Assembly (NCBI GenBank): GCA_023140385.1
Contig: JAGLLT010000028.1
Location: 1 to 45,679, forward strand
Length of the DNA: 45,679 nt
Direction of reading: 5' to 3'
Origin: Candidatus Omnitrophota bacterium
Lineage (GTDB): Bacteria > Omnitrophota > Gorgyraeia > JAGLLT01
Shown one piece after another: positions 42,160 to 45,679 of the stretch. A program made the translations under genes and the position numbers. The notes under the pieces are model-generated. The model was not told the origin of the DNA, ran no database searches, and worked only from the letters and a program-made list of their open reading frames with translations. Numbering within the stretch: position 1 is the first letter of the stretch; every line of letters begins with the position of its first letter.

Positions 42160-42783
42160 TTAACGGTTGACGACAACTTCGCCGTCGTCAAAATTGACAA
42201 GTGAGCCGCCTGAGCCTGTTTCATTATCCTCACTCAAACACACCACCGCCACGCTAACCGTCTCCCCCGGCGCCTCAGCTGTAACCGTCTCTTTAAAATA
42301 ACTGAGCTTTCCTTTGTGAACCGCGCTGCTAAAACTTTTCAATGGGGGCCCCGAATCTCCATCGCGCCTGTCATAGCCATAAAACTCAATTTTTACGGCC
42401 GCGCTGCCCGTATGATTTTCCTCCCCCGCCATCCACATACTAAAAGTAAAAACATCTCCCTGGCTAACAGGATACAGCTTGGTAGAATTGCCGGGATCGC
42501 GAAGAACCTGCAGGCAGCATCCGGAGGCGTTGCCGGGCCCATGATCGTTGCCTACACTAAAAGACCATTCTTGGCTATGACTATTCACAGTGGTCACTCC
42601 AACCCAGGAGACGTTGCCGCCTTTCTCCCAGTAAGCGGCATCACTCCACCACTCGCCTCCATTGTCCTCAAAGTCAGGATTTAACAGCAGGTTTTCACCG
42701 CCAGCCGCCTGAACAGACAAAGAAAACAGGAGTACAAAAACCACCACGATAAATATCCGGCCTGTTAAAAAAAATCTTCTCAT
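42160..42783 (-). CDS. Small secreted CBM-like protein B (207 aa)
   Basis: Signal peptide about residues 8-27 ('SLSVQAAGG'), then the same beta domain as its neighbour: 'NLLLNPDFEDNGGEWWSDA', 'WSFSVGNDHGPGNASGCCLQV', 'FSMWMAGEENHTGSAAVKIEF' and the closing 'GSLVNFDDGEVVVN'. It is clearly paralogous to protein A. Two adjacent cysteines ('SGCCLQV') replace the 'GGCFQVVC' of A. No sorting tail. Probable role: extracellular glycan binding. Confidence 0.82.
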   Translation of the reverse strand: MRRFFLTGRIFIVVVFVLLFSLSVQAAGGENLLLNPDFEDNGGEWWSDAAYWEKGGNVSWVGVTTVNSHSQEWSFSVGNDHGPGNASGCCLQVLRDPGNSTKLYPVSQGDVFTFSMWMAGEENHTGSAAVKIEFYGYDRRDGDSGPPLKSFSSAVHKGKLSYFKETVTAEAPGETVSVAVVCLSEDNETGSGGSLVNFDDGEVVVNR

Positions 42784-42903
42784 CTAAACCATCTCCTTAG
42801 TTACCAAGAATACAATAAATAAACATCCTCTCTTATGAATTATATACTACTTTGTCTTAAATTTGGTAAAAAAATTTAATAAAAACTTTTTACTTAAAAG
42901 AAG

Positions 42904-43536
42904 CTAATCTTCATCGGTAACAATTACCGCCTTTAGTTCATCAAAATAAACATCACCGCTGCTTCCCGGAACACTAATCGCCTTGGGTACAAATCTTACA
43001 GACGTAGTTCCCTGAGGAGCGATTCCTGAAACAGAGTACATTTCCCAGCTTCCTCCGGTGGTACTATTCAGGCAGGGGCTTTTTACGCTCTCAAGCGGCT
43101 TAGTTCCTCTCCACTCAATTTCAAGAAAGGCGATTACTCCGCCCGCCAGAGGGCTCTGGCCTATTCCCGCTGTATCAGGACTCATAAGATAAGCGCTAAA
43201 AAGGACGCGAGTCCCGGGAGATACGGAAATAAACTGGCTCTCGCCGCTACCATCGTCATCGCCCTGCCATGCCCCGCGGTCATTGCTATCGTCTGAACCC
43301 CAGCAATTTAAAGCCCACTGGCCGTTATAACTGTACAGGTTTGAACGCTTACTATCCCACTCATTCCAAAATCTCGCGTCATCCTGGTTTTGCGTAAGGC
43401 CTACATCCTCAAATCCCGGATTTAAAATCAAATTTTCTTCAACGGCTGCCAAAGGAGGCACCGGATTTTCTTCGGCAACTGCCAAAGGAGGCATAAGAAA
43501 AGTCATTGCTGTAAATATTACAGCTATAAACTTCAT
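42904..43536 (-). CDS. Small secreted CBM-like protein C (210 aa)
   Basis: Signal peptide about residues 1-21, followed by a duplicated linker ('PPLAVAEENPVPPLAAVEEN') produced by a 33-bp tandem DNA duplication, then 'LILNPGFEDVGLTQNQDDARFWNEW' and a CBM4/9-like beta domain ending 'GDVYFDELKAVIV'. The 'Q..DAR.W' part is closer to PEP-CTERM paralogue 1 ('DQDADIWVESDDARREGW') than to proteins A and B. There is no PEP-CTERM tail. It follows the cohesin-like gene by 4 bp, so the two are probably translated from one mRNA. Confidence 0.82.
   Translation of the reverse strand: MKFIAVIFTAMTFLMPPLAVAEENPVPPLAAVEENLILNPGFEDVGLTQNQDDARFWNEWDSKRSNLYSYNGQWALNCWGSDDSNDRGAWQGDDDGSGESQFISVSPGTRVLFSAYLMSPDTAGIGQSPLAGGVIAFLEIEWRGTKPLESVKSPCLNSTTGGSWEMYSVSGIAPQGTTSVRFVPKAISVPGSSGDVYFDELKAVIVTDED
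43433..43498 (-). repeat. 33-bp tandem duplication at the signal-peptide cleavage region
   Basis: Two adjacent 33-bp units with only a few differences encode 'PPLAVAEENPV' and 'PPLAAVEENLI'. The frame is preserved. Either unit contains a plausible signal-peptidase site. Confidence 0.75.
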
Positions 43537-43540
43537 TTTA

Positions 43541-44188
43541 TTATCTCCTTTTTCTTCTTACAACACCCTTTACGCCTGCCAGGCCAATGCCCAACAATAA
43601 TAAGCTTGTTGGTTCGGGAATAACATTAACACTGCCGCCTATGGCAGAGTCCATAATGTTTTCTCCTGTCTCTTTACTCAGGACAAATGTATCCGGAGAT
43701 TTCCCTGTATGTTCACCATCAAACCAGAGATTAGCGGTTCCAAGCGGGCCTTTGGCCTGAAATTTAACAGTAGCAAAAACTCCGGCGGGTTTCTGGCGCT
43801 CTCCCCATTGGCCATCACTTTCAGCCACACACCACCATATCTCTCCGGCAGTATTAGCATCATTTATGTTGGGCGCGTAGCTTTCCCCTGGAAAGTTAAA
43901 GGGGTCGTGATAAAGACCGTCTAAGATGTTAGTGCCTTCGGTTATCCAGTTACCAGTATCATAATCTACAACACTTAGAAGATCCGCGTTATACTTAAGC
44001 CATACCCCCATGCCGTAAATAGAGTCTTCATCCGGATTGGCCAGGGTTATATCTACATCAAACGTCTCACCCGGAGTAATAGTGGTCTCCTGCGGGTTTA
44101 TGTAGATACTGACAGTAGCTTGAGCTTTTGGGCTAGCTGTTAAAAGCAGGGTTATAATTATTAGCATCAGCAATTTTGGTTTCTTCAT
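43541..44188 (-). CDS. Cohesin-like domain protein with PEP-CTERM tail
   Basis: After a signal peptide ('LLMLIIITLLLTASPKAQA') the protein has a cohesin-type fold: 'PQETTITPGETFDVDITLANP', 'GVWLKYNADLLSVVDY', 'GVFATVKFQAKGPLGTANL'. It ends with a PEP-CTERM signal, 'IPEPTSLLLLGIGLAGV' plus a basic 'RRKRR'. Cohesins bind dockerins in cellulosomes; cohesin-like domains also occur in unrelated surface proteins. The gene upstream ends in a dockerin, so a specific pair is plausible. The track start at 44215 overlaps the previous gene; ATG 44188 follows AAGGAG (10-nt spacer) and gives 215 aa. An exosortase would be expected to process it to the surface. Confidence 0.85.
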   Translation of the reverse strand: MKKPKLLMLIIITLLLTASPKAQATVSIYINPQETTITPGETFDVDITLANPDEDSIYGMGVWLKYNADLLSVVDYDTGNWITEGTNILDGLYHDPFNFPGESYAPNINDANTAGEIWWCVAESDGQWGERQKPAGVFATVKFQAKGPLGTANLWFDGEHTGKSPDTFVLSKETGENIMDSAIGGSVNVIPEPTSLLLLGIGLAGVKGVVRRKRR

Positions 44189-44211
44189 TTCTAATCGTCT
44201 CCTTTTGTAAT

Positions 44212-45679
44212 TCATTCTACCCCTGAGGTGTTCCAGTTGCTTCTAAAGATAAATCTATCACTTAGGCCGATTGAGTTGTCATTATTAAAGTCCGCTCTTT
44301 CATCCCAGTCGACATCCCCTATGTTAGTGTTCCAGGACTTCATTAGGATAAATCTATCGCTTAAGCCAACAGAGTTGTCATCATTGGCGTCTCCTCCTAA
44401 GAGAGCGAAGTCTATGTCAATAGTAGTCTCATCGTCTACTACAATAATGTTTTCGTTTTTTGCCCTTAGAGTGTTAGAGGACTTGGCGGTGAGGTCGTAG
44501 GTGCCTGCAGGAACAGTGATTAATGTATAACTGCCGTCACTTGATGTTAAAACCTGATAAGTCTCTAAGGCAGTGGCTTCTCCGGGATTACGCAGTTCAA
44601 AGGTGATTAACTCTGAGTGATCGGTTCGGTTTTGGATGGTTACTTTGCCTGTGATTACTCCTCCGGATTGGGAATACTTTATTGTGGCATAGTCAAAGCC
44701 TGTGTTAATTCCATCACTCTGTCCTGTTACATAGATATTACCTGAAGCGTCTAAGGCTATGGCGTAGGCTCGATCATCACTATTTCCTGGGCCGTTATAC
44801 CTTGCCGTCCAGAGCTGATTTCCGTTTGTATCATATTTTATCATGGCGTAGTCATCGTCTGTGCCAATTCCAGAACTATATCCTGTTACATAGACATTAC
44901 CTTGGACATCTAAGGCTATGGCGTAGGCGGAGTCACTATCATTTCCTGGACCGTTATACCTTGCCGCCCAGAGCTGATTTCCGTTTGTATCATATTTTAC
45001 TGTGGCGTAATCAGAGTCTGTGCCAATTCCATAACTCCATCCCGTTACATAGATATTGCCCTGGACGTCTAAGACTATGGCGTTGGCATCATCATGATAA
45101 TTTCCTAGTCCATCATACCTTGCTGCCCAGAGCTGATTTCCATTTGTATCATATTTTATTGTGGCGTAATCAGAGTCTGTGCCAACTCTATAATTATATC
45201 CTGAATCTCCTGTTACATAGACATTACCTTGGACATCTAAGGCTATGGCGGCGACACCATCACTTCTTGCTGAACTGTCATACCTTGCTAGCCAAAGCTG
45301 ACTGCCGTTTGTATCATACTTTATCGTGGCATAGTCATAGTCGTGGCTAGGCCCATAACTCCATCCTGAATATCCTGTTACATAGACATTACCTTGGGCA
45401 TCTAAGGCTATGGAGGTGGCTTTATCAACATAATAATTTCCTGAACCATTATACCTTGCCACCCAGAGCTGATTGCCGTTTGTATCATACTTTATTGTGG
45501 CGTAGTCAGAGTCTGTGCCACTGCCAGAACTTCCTCCTGTTACATAGACATTACCTGAAGAATCTAAGGCTATGGAGGTGGCGGAGTCACTATCATTTCC
45601 TGGACCGTTATACCTTGCCGCCCAGAGCTGATTTCCGTTTGTATCATATTTTACTGTGGCGTAGTCACTACCGCTATTT
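44212..45679 (-). CDS. SBBP beta-propeller protein with C-terminal dockerin (N-terminal part outside window)
   Basis: The ORF track begins at an internal ATG, but the frame stays open to the right edge. At least six tandem SBBP-type blades are visible, each about 53-57 aa and built on 'DYATIKYDTNGNQLWAARY' and 'AIALDVQGNVYVTG'. They are followed by a carboxypeptidase-regulatory-like beta domain ('VITGKVTIQNRTDHSE', 'GSYTLITVPAGTYDL'). The C-terminus is a type I dockerin with two calcium-binding loops, 'DANDDNSVGLSD' and 'DFNNDNSIGLSD', each with D/N/D/D at loop positions 1, 3, 5 and 12. Exported status is inferred because the start is missing. The next gene encodes a cohesin-like PEP-CTERM protein, a likely partner. 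Confidence 0.88.
   Translation of the reverse strand, partial: NSGSDYATVKYDTNGNQLWAARYNGPGNDSDSATSIALDSSGNVYVTGGSSGSGTDSDYATIKYDTNGNQLWVARYNGSGNYYVDKATSIALDAQGNVYVTGYSGWSYGPSHDYDYATIKYDTNGSQLWLARYDSSARSDGVAAIALDVQGNVYVTGDSGYNYRVGTDSDYATIKYDTNGNQLWAARYDGLGNYHDDANAIVLDVQGNIYVTGWSYGIGTDSDYATVKYDTNGNQLWAARYNGPGNDSDSAYAIALDVQGNVYVTGYSSGIGTDDDYAMIKYDTNGNQLWTARYNGPGNSDDRAYAIALDASGNIYVTGQSDGINTGFDYATIKYSQSGGVITGKVTIQNRTDHSELITFELRNPGEATALETYQVLTSSDGSYTLITVPAGTYDLTAKSSNTLRAKNENIIVVDDETTIDIDFALLGGDANDDNSVGLSDRFILMKSWNTNIGDVDWDERADFNNDNSIGLSDRFIFRSNWNTSGVE
44650..45679 (-). repeat. Tandem 159-171-bp repeats encoding beta-propeller blades
   Basis: The marker CCAGAGCTG (or CCAAAGCTG) recurs at 44809, 44968, 45127, 45292, 45463 and 45622, giving periods of 159, 159, 165, 171 and 159 bp. 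All periods are multiples of three, so the frame is kept. DNA identity between units is high, which implies recent expansion or conversion and a risk of assembly collapse. Confidence 0.85.

Noticed and set aside
44802-45350. 182-aa plus-strand ORF with repeated HRHYLGHLRLWRR-like text
   Set aside because: It is the complement of the beta-propeller repeats; the repetition comes from the sense gene.
44650-45679. Regularly spaced repeats considered as a CRISPR array
   Set aside because: Periods of 159-171 bp are multiples of three, are coding throughout and encode SBBP blades; no short repeat-spacer structure.

Overview
The window looks like a chromosomal fragment of an uncultured Gram-negative bacterium. 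It shows a complete general (type II) secretion operon with an outer-membrane secretin, PEP-CTERM sorting tails, lipoprotein-type transport proteins and very large secreted multidomain proteins. My best guess is a candidate-phylum member such as Omnitrophota or another PVC-like lineage. That is inferred from the combination of PEP-CTERM, cohesin/dockerin, discoidin and SBBP domains with a type II system; there is no rRNA or marker gene here to prove it. Every convincing gene is on the minus strand except a truncated FecR-domain gene at the left edge. No tRNA, rRNA, CRISPR array, transposase or prophage was seen.

Reading in the direction of transcription (right to left), the layout is as follows. 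(1) 45679-43541: a beta-propeller protein ending in a type I dockerin, followed at once by a cohesin-like protein with a PEP-CTERM tail. (2) 43536-41417: three small secreted proteins with carbohydrate-binding-like folds. (3) 41320-28262: a polysaccharide-degradation block with two large secreted six-hairpin glycosidases carrying discoidin domains, a secreted GH2 enzyme with a discoidin domain, a third six-hairpin glycosidase without a signal peptide, and a stand-alone discoidin protein. (4) 28053-24387: a three-gene sugar ABC importer of the xylose/ribose (CUT2) type. (5) 23979-22570: two paralogous PEP-CTERM proteins, each followed by an almost identical structured 82-nt element. (6) 22376-11324: gspE-F-G-H-I-J-K-L-M-C-D, whose last four genes copy the pilMNOPQ order, with a PilM-PilN fusion as GspL. 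(7) 11154-411: a discoidin/fibre-like protein, an Ig-repeat protein, a membrane-anchored beta-propeller, a secreted lipase-like hydrolase and a giant Ig/carbohydrate-binding protein.

A working model (inference): the type II system exports glycosidases and adhesins. Dockerin/cohesin and PEP-CTERM modules hold some products at the surface, discoidin and CBM-like domains bind glycans, and the ABC importer takes up released sugars, which the signal-less glycosidase may process further.

The most unusual signal is the repeated 82-nt element behind the two PEP-CTERM genes. In the sense (minus-strand) RNA it folds into two nested stems and presents an anti-Shine-Dalgarno sequence that is perfectly complementary, over 10 nt, to the ribosome binding sites of the same two genes.
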